The notes: generated by a model not told the origin, from the letters alone. 45,767 bases of DNA from Candidatus Magnetominusculus xianensis (GCA_001541255.1 LNQR01000067.1:1-45767); one strand, 5' to 3'. Shown: positions 1-8,299, counted from the stretch's first letter. Made by a program: numbers and translations.

Positions 1-82
1 ACCACTAACTGGAGAGCCGTATGCGGGAAATCCGCCTGTACGGTTCGGAGGGAGGGGAGGCGAAAACCTTCCCTACCCCTAT
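1..82 (+). mobile_element. Group II intron 3' end (domains V and VI)
   Basis: Positions 14-46 fold as the near-invariant domain V hairpin of group II introns (GAGCCGT at the 5' side, ACGGTTC at the 3' side, GAAA-containing loop). It is followed at about 47-80 by a G-rich/C-rich stem compatible with domain VI, with a candidate bulged A in CCCTACCC. The intron would end with an AT dinucleotide near 82, matching the AY end of the family. The body and any reverse transcriptase lie outside the window. Sequence downstream is the 3' exon side. The exact boundary is inferred. Confidence 0.82.
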
Positions 83-152
83 CAGGAAACTATTGGTCGG
101 AGCTAAAAGTATAAGCATTTTCCGCCTGATTTCTCTAATGCGTTTGCCCTGA

Positions 153-500
153 AATTATATCGCATATAAGCTTCCAATTGGAGGGAAAGATGTTATAATT
201 CCTGCTCATAAAAATTCGCAGACAGTTGTCATCGGCCAGGTAAAAAGACATGCAGGGAATTTTATAACAGAAACTGAGATCAGGAAATTCATAGGCGGGG
301 CAATGCTTAAAGCTTTTGAAACGAGAAAAAGCTTAGGCATACTTACTCCGATTGTGTGTGCGTATTGGACAACTTCCGACTTTAATCCATCGGCAAGGAA
401 ATTTGCATAAAAAATGGGGCTATGGTACTTAAATGGTTTGGGACTAGCCTATCTGTCACAAAGAGTTGGCATTTGTGATCCAGCCGCTGTGATAGCTTAA
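153..500 (+). pseudogene. Decayed Mrr-like restriction endonuclease remnant
   Basis: From 153 a reading frame gives GGKDVII ... VVIGQVKRH ... IRKFIGGAMLKAF ... SDFNPSARKFA, a stop at 408-410, then in the same frame KMGLWYLNGLGLAYLSQRVG and a stop at 498-500. The D ... QVK spacing and the end resembling FA..GL..L.G..LA.L resemble the Mrr_cat PD-(D/E)XK nuclease fold. A different frame just upstream (about 129-167) continues plausibly as DFSNAFALKLYR, so a frameshift near 165 is likely as well as the in-frame stop. No start codon is visible because the group II intron lies immediately upstream. I infer a dead modification-dependent or orphan endonuclease gene; the family call rests on motif memory only. 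Confidence 0.5.
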
Positions 501-521
501 CGAGATTTTGGTGAAATTCTC

Positions 522-2435
522 TTAAAACCGTCCTTCTGAGGTGAGCTTTATAATTACCTCTTTTGCGCCGTCATCTCCAAGACGTACTGCTGTGGTTAAG
601 TCCGCGTTTCCTTTCCTGATGTCCATGAGCGGACATCTTTTGTCATAATAACTAATGCCGCGAAGCCGGTAGTTAAAGCCATCTTTAGGAGACAGCTCTA
701 TGGCCTTTGAAAAATCGGAGACGGCTGCTTCACACTTGTCAGTCATCTGATATATTAATCCGCGAATAGCGTATGCGTCGTTACTATTTGGCCTTATCTT
801 TATAGCGCTGCTATAGTCGGCAATTGCCGATTGGAATTCCTTCTTATCAAAGTGTGCGTCTGCCTTATGCATATATATATAATAGCGCTGCTCCATATCC
901 GATGGGTTTAAATCGAGCGCTTTACGAAAATCTGATATTGCCTCGGCATAGAAATTCCTGTTGTGATTTACTATAGCCCGGTTCATATAGTAGAGATATT
1001 GATTTGGATCTATTTTTATCGCCTCGCCAAAATCTGATACGGCGTTATTTAATTGCTTCAACTCTAAGTAGGCAAGTCCGCGGTAGTAATATCTCTCCGC
1101 AGAAGGTTCATTGTTTATCGCCCTGGTGTATGACCCTACGGCGCTTGCGTAATCTTTTTTCGATGCAAAGTCCTTCCCCTTGTTAAAGTCTACGACTGAT
1201 TGTTTTTTGGCCTCTTCCAACTTTTTGGCCTCTTCCTCTTTTACGCGCTGCGCCTCTGCGGCTTGTTCTGCCTCTAATTTTTTTTGCTGTTCAATTTGAG
1301 CCTTCTTTTCAGCTTCTTTCAGATATAGTGAAAAACCGCTGACGCTGAGCGCTATAACTATTACAAGGACGGCGGCTATGAGTATGGCCTTTTGCAGTTT
1401 CTTGTTGTTAAGCAGCGCCGCCCAATCTTTTTTGACCGGCTTGGCGGCTGCGGCTTTCGGCTCTGCAACATTCAGGAGCATATCCTGAAAATCCTTTATC
1501 GTGGCAGGGCGTGAGTTCAGGTCCATTGACATTGCCTTTAAAAGCGCATCGTTGAGGTATTTAGGGATGTCAGGGACTATATCAATCGGTGCTTTTAGGG
1601 GAACCAGGGCTAATCGTTCTGCCGCATCTGTCGGGATTTGTCCGGTAATCAGGTTATATAGTGTAGCGGCACATGCGTAGATATCTGTCCACGGGCCTTG
1701 TTTGCCTCTGGCGTGGTACTGCTCCGGGGGTGCGTAGCCCGGGGTCATCACCACGGTCAGGGCTTGCGTTTTATCTACAAAGGAATCTCTTGCCGCTCCA
1801 AAATCAAGCAATATCGGCCTTCCGTTCACTGTTATATAGATATTATGTGGTTTAATATCCCTGTGAACGATATTGTTATCATGCACCTCTTTCAGCCCGT
1901 CCAGTATTGGCATCATAATATCGACGGCAGTCTTCCAGGGGATTCTTTCGTTTGCCTGCCTGCTTAAATATTCATTGAGGGGAATCCCATCGTAGTAGTC
2001 CATTACAATATATGCAGTGGCGTTTTCCTCGAAGAAACTCCTTACCCTTACGATGTGTGAGTTGTCAAACTTCGCAATCGTCCGTGCCTCACCAAGGAAT
2101 TGCTCAAGGCCATATTTAAAGTCTGCCCCGGCTTCTTTTGAGTGCGGCTCAAGGGTTTTTTTATTGCTTCCCCTGCTTGCCAGTTGTCGCGGGACATATT
2201 CTTTTATAGCCACCCTGTTTTGTAATGTCATGTCCCAGCCCAGGTACGTTATGCCAAAGCCGCCGGGCTTACCCAGCATCTTACCGGTTATGTAGTGTTT
2301 GTCGTTGAGGATTGTCTTTAACGGCAGGGCCAGCGAACCCTGATCATCGCCCTCATCGAAGCCGCATTTCGGACAAACTGTGAGTTCGCCCTTTTCCTGA
2401 AAACACCCCGGACATATTGCCTTTAATGATGCCAT
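522..2435 (-). CDS. Membrane Ser/Thr protein kinase with zinc ribbon and TPR repeats
   Basis: A 637-residue Hanks-type kinase. An N-terminal zinc ribbon has Cys8, Cys11, Cys21 and Cys24. The kinase domain runs about 45-320, with a glycine loop (LGKPGGFG), Lys78 in VAIKEY, HRDIKPHN (Asp193) and DFGAAR (Asp211). One membrane segment lies at about 348-370, then a charged Glu/Lys-rich helix, then several TPR repeats (about 415-620) that should lie in the periplasm. This is the PknB-like layout with TPRs as the outside sensor. The start is supported by a strong GAGGAGAGG ribosome site. It is the last gene of the five-gene operon, 15 nt after the PP2C gene, so its likely antagonist is that phosphatase. 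Substrates probably include the FHA proteins upstream (inference). Confidence 0.93.
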   Translation of the reverse strand: MASLKAICPGCFQEKGELTVCPKCGFDEGDDQGSLALPLKTILNDKHYITGKMLGKPGGFGITYLGWDMTLQNRVAIKEYVPRQLASRGSNKKTLEPHSKEAGADFKYGLEQFLGEARTIAKFDNSHIVRVRSFFEENATAYIVMDYYDGIPLNEYLSRQANERIPWKTAVDIMMPILDGLKEVHDNNIVHRDIKPHNIYITVNGRPILLDFGAARDSFVDKTQALTVVMTPGYAPPEQYHARGKQGPWTDIYACAATLYNLITGQIPTDAAERLALVPLKAPIDIVPDIPKYLNDALLKAMSMDLNSRPATIKDFQDMLLNVAEPKAAAAKPVKKDWAALLNNKKLQKAILIAAVLVIVIALSVSGFSLYLKEAEKKAQIEQQKKLEAEQAAEAQRVKEEEAKKLEEAKKQSVVDFNKGKDFASKKDYASAVGSYTRAINNEPSAERYYYRGLAYLELKQLNNAVSDFGEAIKIDPNQYLYYMNRAIVNHNRNFYAEAISDFRKALDLNPSDMEQRYYIYMHKADAHFDKKEFQSAIADYSSAIKIRPNSNDAYAIRGLIYQMTDKCEAAVSDFSKAIELSPKDGFNYRLRGISYYDKRCPLMDIRKGNADLTTAVRLGDDGAKEVIIKLTSEGRF

Positions 2436-2450
2436 AGCCTCTCCTCAGGA

Positions 2451-3179
2451 TTATCCTACACCTACTGCTATTGCCGAGTAGTTGTCATATTCGCCGTCAA
2501 CGCGTCTGATTATCCTGCTGCGCATATGGCACAGCCACTTCTCAGGTGTCTCAGACTTTGCATAGTCTATCTCCATTTCCGTCTCTGTTATGTTGTCCCA
2601 AAAACCGTCAGTGCATATCAAAAAGGCGTCACCTTTCTCTACAGATACCTTATTGTCCATTATAGTTGCCCTTACGCCACCTTCAGCGCCGAGGCACTTT
2701 AGGATTCTGTTTCTGTCCTCGTGGCAGCGTATCTCCTCTACAGTTATCTCTCCGGCATCGGCAAGGGCCTGCGGCACGCTGTGGTCTTTGGTTTGAAAGT
2801 ATATGCGGCTGCCTTTAAACATGTACAGGCGCGTGTCCCCGGCATGTGCCCACATGCAGTTTTTATAATCGCTCACCAGGAGCGCTATTGTTGTACGCAT
2901 GGAGCTGAGATCAGGGGCCTGCTGTTTTTTTATTATCTCACCCTGTGCCTTTTCAAGATAATTAGTCAGGTGTCTTGAAGTCAGGCCGGGGGAGGCCTCA
3001 AATGCCTCCAGCACTGCCTCAACCGCAGTTTTAGATGCTGTCTCACCACCATTATGTCCTCCTGCGCCATCGGCAGCTACCCAGCAGGCAAATGACTTTA
3101 AGGTCAGAAATCCACAGTAATCTTCGTTGTTTGGCCTTCCGCCTTTGTGCGTAAATTGTTCTGTCCTAAATTCTGTCAT
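2451..3179 (-). CDS. PP2C-family protein phosphatase
   Basis: A 242-residue soluble PPM/PP2C phosphatase with no extra domains. Metal-binding motifs are visible in order: GGRPNNEDY near the start, VAADGAGGHNGG, AHAGDTRLY, LICTDGFWDN and EYDNYSAIAV near the end. The start ATG overlaps the stop of the preceding fusion gene as ATGA (3176-3179), indicating translational coupling. It most likely removes phosphate from Ser/Thr residues on the neighbouring kinase or its FHA partners. The pairing of phosphatase and kinase genes is a known theme in bacterial PppA/PpkA and PstP/PknB systems. The specific target here is inferred. Confidence 0.93.
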   Translation of the reverse strand: MTEFRTEQFTHKGGRPNNEDYCGFLTLKSFACWVAADGAGGHNGGETASKTAVEAVLEAFEASPGLTSRHLTNYLEKAQGEIIKKQQAPDLSSMRTTIALLVSDYKNCMWAHAGDTRLYMFKGSRIYFQTKDHSVPQALADAGEITVEEIRCHEDRNRILKCLGAEGGVRATIMDNKVSVEKGDAFLICTDGFWDNITETEMEIDYAKSETPEKWLCHMRSRIIRRVDGEYDNYSAIAVGVG

Positions 3180-5281
3180 CTTTCATAACCCAGTTCAAAC
3201 ATGCTTAACTTGTCGCTCAGATAGAAGCCTTCACCGGAGTTGACATAGTATTTCTTGTGCGCGGTAAGACGCTCGCCACCGCGTAAAAACGTCCCGTTTT
3301 TTGAGCCGCAGTCCTCAATATAAAAAGACCTTGCTGGAGTGTCATAGCCAACCTTGCAATGTACTGAGCTTATCGTATCATTTGATTTCATAAACACTAA
3401 ATTTGACCTGCGCGGGTCGCGCCCAATTATCACTTGATCGGTATGCAGGGGGATTCTAGCGCCCGAGTATTCACCATTTACCCCTATTAGAAGCGGGCGG
3501 CCCCGGTTATTTACCGGGTTATTTCCCGGCTCTGGCGGAACACCCTGAGGGGCTGCGGCATTTTCATTACGTCTTTTAAAAAGCAGCAGTGTAATTATCA
3601 CCATAGCGGCGGCCACCGTGACAGCGGCGGCTGTGTTGGTAGTATTGTTGTCAGAGGAGGCAGAAGGCGCGGCAGAGGGCTGAGGTGATGGTGAGGCAGA
3701 GGGCTGTGTTGGTTGAGAAGTTTGCGCCGGGGTTGGCTTAGGTACAGGTGCTTGAGTTTGGCGCGGTTGTTGTGGAGGGGCAACTATCGGGGGATTGCCT
3801 TCTGAATACAGGATTCCAGCCATTCTGAGCTCTGATACAAGCTCGTCAACCTGAACCGCCCAGCCGATGCCCTGAACATCCTTTTTTACAATCTTTAATG
3901 TGTTTATCCCGACAACATAACCTTTGTCGTTAAACAGTGGACCGCCTGAGTTGCCGGGATTAATTGTCGTGTCTGTCTGGTACATCCGTACTCCTTCGGG
4001 GTTTGTTACCTTTGCGCTTATTATGCCTTTTGTTACCTTCGGCTCTAAAAAAGTTGCCTTGTCCATACCATAATCAGCGGCGCCGGGAAATCCTATCGCA
4101 TAAACTGTTTGAGCATCCTCTACCTTATCGCTCAACACAAGCTCTGCCGGTGTCCTGTCAAGCCTGCTTGACAGATTTAAAATTGCTATATCCTTTGTCT
4201 CAGAGTGGCGGACAACTTTAGCCTCCCTCACATCGTCAAATGTGAGCGCAACCATGGGCTCGCATCCTTTCTCTATGCACGCCACCACATGCCAATTGGT
4301 AACAACATGAAACCCATCGCCTATGACGAAGCCAGACCCTGAACCTATTAGTTTACCATTATAAAAATTGACTATCCTTACCGTACTGTCCTTCATTCTC
4401 TTTATCGGCAGGTCATCGGCTGAGGCAATTGTGCCTGAAAACATGAAAATCGCGATAATCAAAGACGCCATTTTCTTAAATAATCTGCCGATAAATGATG
4501 ACCTTCTCGCCAGAGTACATGTCAGCACTGCCGCCGACGTGTTGTCCTGATTTGACCGCTGCTTTGATATTGCATTATGTACCAGTGTCTCTGCCGATGT
4601 CTGCGGGTCTTCGGTCATGGATTCCTTTATCTCAGCAGGCGTCAGGGAATTATACAGGCCGTCGCTGCAAAGTATCACGCTGTCACCGTCTGACAGAGGA
4701 TATGGTCTTACGTTTCTGTCTACTACCTTAAGCTCCGGAAGCCCCAGATAGCTTGTCAGGGCAAATCTATCGGGGTCGTTATAAATCTCCTCTTTCGTGC
4801 GCACTCCGGCCTCGAATTCCTCCAATAATTTGTTTTCATAGGTATGGTCTGTATTTATCTGAGTAAGCGTGCCGTTTCTGAGCAGATATATCCTGCTGTC
4901 ACCAGCGCTGATCCAGTATAGATAAGAGTTGTGAATCACACACGCAGCCATCGTAGTGCCAGCTGCCGCAGCCGTGTCATTGTCGTCCGATACGGAGAGC
5001 GCGCGGTCGTTAGCACAGGTAATCGCCTTTGAGAGGGCATCGGCAATGGTCTCGTCCGGGCGCTTTGACATATAGCTTTCCAACATAGCTTCAATTGCGG
5101 CAAGGCTTGTCTGTCTTCCCATCGCCATACCTCCCATGCCGTCAGCAAGGGCAGCCATCACGCCGCCGTGTCTGGCAAATGCGGTGTCTGAAAAGTCAGA
5201 AAACCCCAGCGCATCCTGCTGGTCGGCGCGTGTGCCAGGGTGCTGGGCGTTTCCAGGGGCTATGTTCAGCTTTTTATTCAT
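3176..5281 (-). CDS. PP2C phosphatase - trypsin-like protease - FHA fusion, two membrane passes
   Basis: A 701-residue multidomain protein. Residues 1-255 are a PP2C phosphatase (Asp47 in ADGMGG, Asp128 in AGDSR, Asp207 in CSDGLY, Asp246 in NQDN). A hydrophobic segment at about 270-287 follows. Then comes a trypsin/HtrA-like protease (about 293-490) with His331 in TNWHVV, Asp364 in KDIAIL and Ser445 in PGNSGGPL, all three catalytic residues present. A Pro/Ser/Gln/Ala-rich linker (about 498-545) leads to a second membrane segment (about 551-568) and a C-terminal FHA domain (about 597-701; GRDPRRSN and GSKNGTF). Predicted topology puts the phosphatase and FHA in the cytoplasm and the protease in the periplasm. 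The protein could convert an envelope proteolysis event into dephosphorylation inside (inference). The gap to the upstream vWA gene is 25 nt. Confidence 0.93.
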   Translation of the reverse strand: MNKKLNIAPGNAQHPGTRADQQDALGFSDFSDTAFARHGGVMAALADGMGGMAMGRQTSLAAIEAMLESYMSKRPDETIADALSKAITCANDRALSVSDDNDTAAAAGTTMAACVIHNSYLYWISAGDSRIYLLRNGTLTQINTDHTYENKLLEEFEAGVRTKEEIYNDPDRFALTSYLGLPELKVVDRNVRPYPLSDGDSVILCSDGLYNSLTPAEIKESMTEDPQTSAETLVHNAISKQRSNQDNTSAAVLTCTLARRSSFIGRLFKKMASLIIAIFMFSGTIASADDLPIKRMKDSTVRIVNFYNGKLIGSGSGFVIGDGFHVVTNWHVVACIEKGCEPMVALTFDDVREAKVVRHSETKDIAILNLSSRLDRTPAELVLSDKVEDAQTVYAIGFPGAADYGMDKATFLEPKVTKGIISAKVTNPEGVRMYQTDTTINPGNSGGPLFNDKGYVVGINTLKIVKKDVQGIGWAVQVDELVSELRMAGILYSEGNPPIVAPPQQPRQTQAPVPKPTPAQTSQPTQPSASPSPQPSAAPSASSDNNTTNTAAAVTVAAAMVIITLLLFKRRNENAAAPQGVPPEPGNNPVNNRGRPLLIGVNGEYSGARIPLHTDQVIIGRDPRRSNLVFMKSNDTISSVHCKVGYDTPARSFYIEDCGSKNGTFLRGGERLTAHKKYYVNSGEGFYLSDKLSMFELGYER

Positions 5282-5306
5282 CTTGCCCTAACCGTCTTAC
5301 TTCTCT

Positions 5307-6848
5307 TTATTTCTCTGGTGGCAGGGATACACGCAGCTCCGTCTGCCCTAGTGTTATAGTATCGCCGTCATCAATTTTTTGTACCGACGTCAGAGATACC
5401 CCATTTACCAGTGTGCCGTTTGTCGAGCCGAGGTCTTTGATATAAAACCTGCCGCCGCCTCTGCTTATCTCACAGTGTACGCCAGAAACCTCGATGTCAT
5501 CGGCGATTGTCACCGCGCAGTAAGCCTTATTGCGCCCCATCACAATGGGCTTATCCAGCACTGCCTCGTATATCCGGCTGTTGAGAATGTCTGTGAATTT
5601 GATAGTTATGCCGCGCTGATGCACAGGGGGCGGTTCATGCTGCTTTCCATTAAAACGCTGTGCCCCGGCGTATTTTGCCTTAACCGCATTGTTTTGCTGG
5701 CGCAGTCTCTTCTTCCTTCGCATCGCAATAATCATGATTAATACCACAGCTATGGTTAAGCCAGATATGAGATATAACAGTGTGGCCGTAATCTGAGCGG
5801 TCTGGCTCTGGGCTGATGGAGCGGGTACGGGAGCGGCGGAAGGCGCTGCCTTAACGCGCGGCAGTATGCGTATATCCATGCCGTCGGTTATTTGCTTTTT
5901 CCCTGCGGTCAGTGTCAGTTGAAGCCTTGAGACCTGCCCATCGCCCGTGCAGTTGTCGCAGGTGAGGTTTATTATAAATGAGTTACGAATTCTGCTGTTT
6001 AGTGTTGTATATATCTCATTATATGGCATGGTGTTTGCCATTATCAGTTCCCCGCCAGACCTCCTTGCAAACTCGCCAAGCATCTTAAGGTGTTCGTCTT
6101 TTTTGGGCGTTGGCGGCGGGTTAAAAAATCCTATGGCATATATGGGGATTCTGTCAACTTTCAGTAAGTCAATGACCTCGTCTTTGGTCATGCCCCCGGC
6201 GAAGTCGTCCTCACCGTCTGACAGTGTGATGATTACTTTTCTTGCAGGCAGGCTGGCGTCCTTACGTCTGCCCATCTCTACCGCCATGGTCAGCCCCCTG
6301 TGGAGCTGTGTCATGTCGTCAACCGGCCTTAGTGCATTAATCTTTGACTTCAATTCGTTTTTGTCTGCCGTATAGTCACAGACTACCTTGACATCTTTGC
6401 CAAAGGTGATAAGGGCTGCCATATCCTTTTGCGCCATGTTACCTATCAGGGCGGAGACCGCCTCACGCATATGGTCAAATTGCTGAGGCTTCAGAGATTT
6501 GGATATATCCACTAAGAACACATATCCAACTCCCTCACCAGATTGAGCGAACGGGCGAATCTCTGCCGTTAGAGTTTGGGCAGAGCCTATGCTTCCTGTG
6601 ATTTGATATTTAACAGTTTGGCCAGTATCATTGTCAGTGGTCTTGTTGTCAGTGGCTGCTATGTCGGCTGTGATGCCTGGCATCTCGGCATATACCTTTA
6701 TGTTTGGCAGCTCTACAGCCGCCTGCTCAACACGAAAGCCCCCTGTTTCAGCAGATAACACCGGTGAAGGCAGGGGTGACGGCAGCAGAATGAATAATAT
6801 CAGGTATATCAGGCAGCTAACCGCGCCCACCGGTCTTATGCCTCCCAT
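5307..6848 (-). CDS. Secreted vWA domain - TM - FHA protein
   Basis: I start the gene at ATG 6848, which has a GGGGAG site at good spacing; an in-frame ATG at 6869 has none. The product is 513 residues: a signal-like hydrophobic stretch, then a periplasmic von Willebrand A domain with a MIDAS (DISKS with Asp114, Thr180 in DDMTQL, Asp211 in LSDGED), a small region with paired Cys (CDNC), an Ala/Pro linker, a membrane segment before an RRKKRLRQ stop-transfer run, and a cytoplasmic FHA domain with GRNKAY and DLGSTNGT. The vWA could bind a ligand or assemble a complex outside while the FHA reads phosphothreonine inside. It overlaps the upstream gene by 13 nt, so it is co-translated. Confidence 0.9.
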   Translation of the reverse strand: MGGIRPVGAVSCLIYLILFILLPSPLPSPVLSAETGGFRVEQAAVELPNIKVYAEMPGITADIAATDNKTTDNDTGQTVKYQITGSIGSAQTLTAEIRPFAQSGEGVGYVFLVDISKSLKPQQFDHMREAVSALIGNMAQKDMAALITFGKDVKVVCDYTADKNELKSKINALRPVDDMTQLHRGLTMAVEMGRRKDASLPARKVIITLSDGEDDFAGGMTKDEVIDLLKVDRIPIYAIGFFNPPPTPKKDEHLKMLGEFARRSGGELIMANTMPYNEIYTTLNSRIRNSFIINLTCDNCTGDGQVSRLQLTLTAGKKQITDGMDIRILPRVKAAPSAAPVPAPSAQSQTAQITATLLYLISGLTIAVVLIMIIAMRRKKRLRQQNNAVKAKYAGAQRFNGKQHEPPPVHQRGITIKFTDILNSRIYEAVLDKPIVMGRNKAYCAVTIADDIEVSGVHCEISRGGGRFYIKDLGSTNGTLVNGVSLTSVQKIDDGDTITLGQTELRVSLPPEK

Positions 6849-7393
6849 CTGAAATGCTCCCCACAGCATGGAAAAAACTTCAGCCGTGTCTTTCCTAGTT
6901 CTATCTCGTCGTATGGTTTAAGCTCCTTAACGGTGTCAACCTCCTCACCGTTGAGATACACTATGCCTCGGCCATCTCCTGAGATGATCTTAAATGCGTT
7001 CGACTTGGGGTTGTAACTTATCACTGCATGATTGTTTCTTGAAATAGCCTCGTCTCCCTTTATACATATGTCCATCGTATCGGCACGCCCTATGAAGTTC
7101 TTTTCGCTGCGTAATCGGTAATCTTTCCCCTTTTGAGTACCCTCAATACATACAAGCCACCCCGTAACGGGTTCTGTGCCTGTCTTGTCCTTAAAGACAC
7201 CTACGGTCTGCGCTTCGGCATGAGCGGCAGTACGAGCACCCTTTGCCCGCGTTGCAGGGAAATCATCTATATCCAGTTGTCTGCTGCCACCTTTCGGGCG
7301 CGTTGAACCTATGTCAGGGATGTTTACTCCGCATAATGGACAGTTGGAATATTTATCGGAGTCATAGTAGTGTCCACTTGGGCATCGCTTCAT
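6836..7393 (-). CDS. Zinc-ribbon FHA adaptor protein
   Basis: A 185-residue soluble protein and the first gene of the operon. The N-terminus is a zinc ribbon (Cys4 and His7 in CPSGHYYD, then CPLCG), followed by a Thr/Arg-containing linker and an FHA domain from about residue 80 to the end. The FHA part has FIGRADTMDI and AISRNNHAVISY, the Arg and Ser positions used for phosphothreonine recognition. The linker carries candidate Thr phosphosites (for example PATRAK and TVGVFKDKTGTEP, resembling GarA/Fha-type motifs). An AAGGAGG ribosome site precedes the ATG. The kinase shares a zinc ribbon, so both may dock on a common partner (inference). Confidence 0.88.
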   Translation of the reverse strand: MKRCPSGHYYDSDKYSNCPLCGVNIPDIGSTRPKGGSRQLDIDDFPATRAKGARTAAHAEAQTVGVFKDKTGTEPVTGWLVCIEGTQKGKDYRLRSEKNFIGRADTMDICIKGDEAISRNNHAVISYNPKSNAFKIISGDGRGIVYLNGEEVDTVKELKPYDEIELGKTRLKFFPCCGEHFRWEA

Positions 7394-7581
7394 ATTTTAA
7401 ATTCCTCCTTTATGTTCTATGCCAGTATAACTGTCAGAAAATATTTATATTAATGTTATGTTTAATATTATGTGGCACCTCGTTTAAGGATAAGATATAA
7501 TTTTTTCCTGCAATTTGTCAATTGTGCGAATGCCGGAATTTTATGAATTTACGTATATTTTGTGCCACCGCAACAGGCAAA

Positions 7582-7590
7582 TGTTATAAT
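7582..7590 (+). promoter_or_regulatory. Extended -10 promoter for the PNPOx-like gene
   Basis: TGTTATAAT is an exact TGnTATAAT extended -10, lying 57 nt before the ATG at 7648. The corresponding -35 region is poor, as expected for this promoter type. Confidence 0.5.
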
Positions 7591-7647
7591 ACATTACACG
7601 CGCACGCGCTGTGTAAGATGGAACTCTCTCAGGAGGATAATAATAAA

Positions 7648-8196
7648 ATGGGACGACAGTACAGCACACTAACAGACGAGGATATGGAGTTTATTAAACT
7701 GCAGAAGGTGTTTTATATCGCCTCGGCAAGCAGCAGGGAGGTTAATCTATCCCCGAAGGGGTATGACAGTATCAGGGTCATTGACGGTAAGTCGGTGTTG
7801 TTTCTCGATTATCCGGGAAGCGGTGACAGAACTGCAAGGGACATCCGCGAAGGCGGCGATGTAACGCTGATGTTTACAGCATATACGGGAAAGCCCTCCA
7901 TCTTGCGATTGTTTTGCAAGGGACAGATTATCGAAAAGACTGACCATAGATTCACAGAACTATTAGGACACTTCACAGGCTGCGATGAGCGGCTGATTCG
8001 CAGGATACTGATATTTGACATATATACGGTGGAAAGGAGCTGCGGGAAATCTGTCCCTATAATGAAATTTGTGGAAGAACGAAGAGACCTCATTGATGCA
8101 ACATCAAAACTAAGAGATGCCGGAACGCTTATGAAATTCATCGAAGAACATAAAAGGCCGCCTGTCTTAAAGTCACCGCCGCTGATACAACAGTGA
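7648..8196 (+). CDS. Pyridoxamine 5'-phosphate oxidase-like flavin-binding protein
   Basis: I choose ATG 7648 because AGGAGG lies 12 nt upstream; the open frame extends further but has no site. The 182-residue product has the split-barrel start typical of PNPOx-like proteins: FIKLQKVFYIASAS, VNLSPKGYDSIRVID, VLFLDYPGSGDRTARDI and a following VTLMFTAY strand. In this family the NLSPKG and GSGDRTA segments contact FMN. The domain covers about residues 1-130, and the tail (about 135-182) is helical and charged. Many members are FMN or F420 proteins of unknown substrate, so I do not assign a reaction. It is transcribed away from the signalling operon. Confidence 0.8.
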   Translation: MGRQYSTLTDEDMEFIKLQKVFYIASASSREVNLSPKGYDSIRVIDGKSVLFLDYPGSGDRTARDIREGGDVTLMFTAYTGKPSILRLFCKGQIIEKTDHRFTELLGHFTGCDERLIRRILIFDIYTVERSCGKSVPIMKFVEERRDLIDATSKLRDAGTLMKFIEEHKRPPVLKSPPLIQQ

Positions 8197-8216
8197 AACT
8201 AAACCTTTTCATATGT

Positions 8217-8242
8217 CCATGTGTCTAATCCTTAACACATGG
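8217..8242 (+). repeat. Inverted repeat between PNPOx-like and Spy-like genes
   Basis: CCATGTGT and ACACATGG form perfect 8-nt arms around a 10-nt loop, 20 nt after the upstream stop codon. No T-run follows, so it is not a clear terminator. It could be an operator or a transcript-processing hairpin. Confidence 0.4.
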
Positions 8243-8257
8243 AAGTAAGACATTAAG

Positions 8258-8272
8258 CCCCGCCTGACGGGG
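8258..8272 (+). repeat. GC-rich hairpin upstream of the Spy-like gene
   Basis: CCCCG and CGGGG arms enclose CCTGA, followed by TAAAAAAA rather than T-residues. It sits 28 nt before the ATG of the next gene, within its leader. It could affect leader structure or be an mRNA end-protecting hairpin. Confidence 0.35.
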
Positions 8273-8299
8273 TAAAAAAACTTAGACGGAGGGAGTTAA

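Noticed and set aside
1201..1330. Repeated TTGGCCTCTTCC-like units that might look like a tandem repeat
   Set aside because: They encode the Glu/Lys/Ala charged helix of the kinase and are imperfect; codon repetition explains them.
3598..3783. Leu/Pro/His-rich open frame within the fusion gene
   Set aside because: It is a second reading of the Pro/Ser/Gln linker repeats; low complexity explains it.
7471..7490. TGGCACCTCGTTTAAG resembling a sigma-54 -24 element on the plus strand
   Set aside because: The TGGCAC half fits, but the GC of the -12 element is absent at the right spacing, so the match is incomplete.
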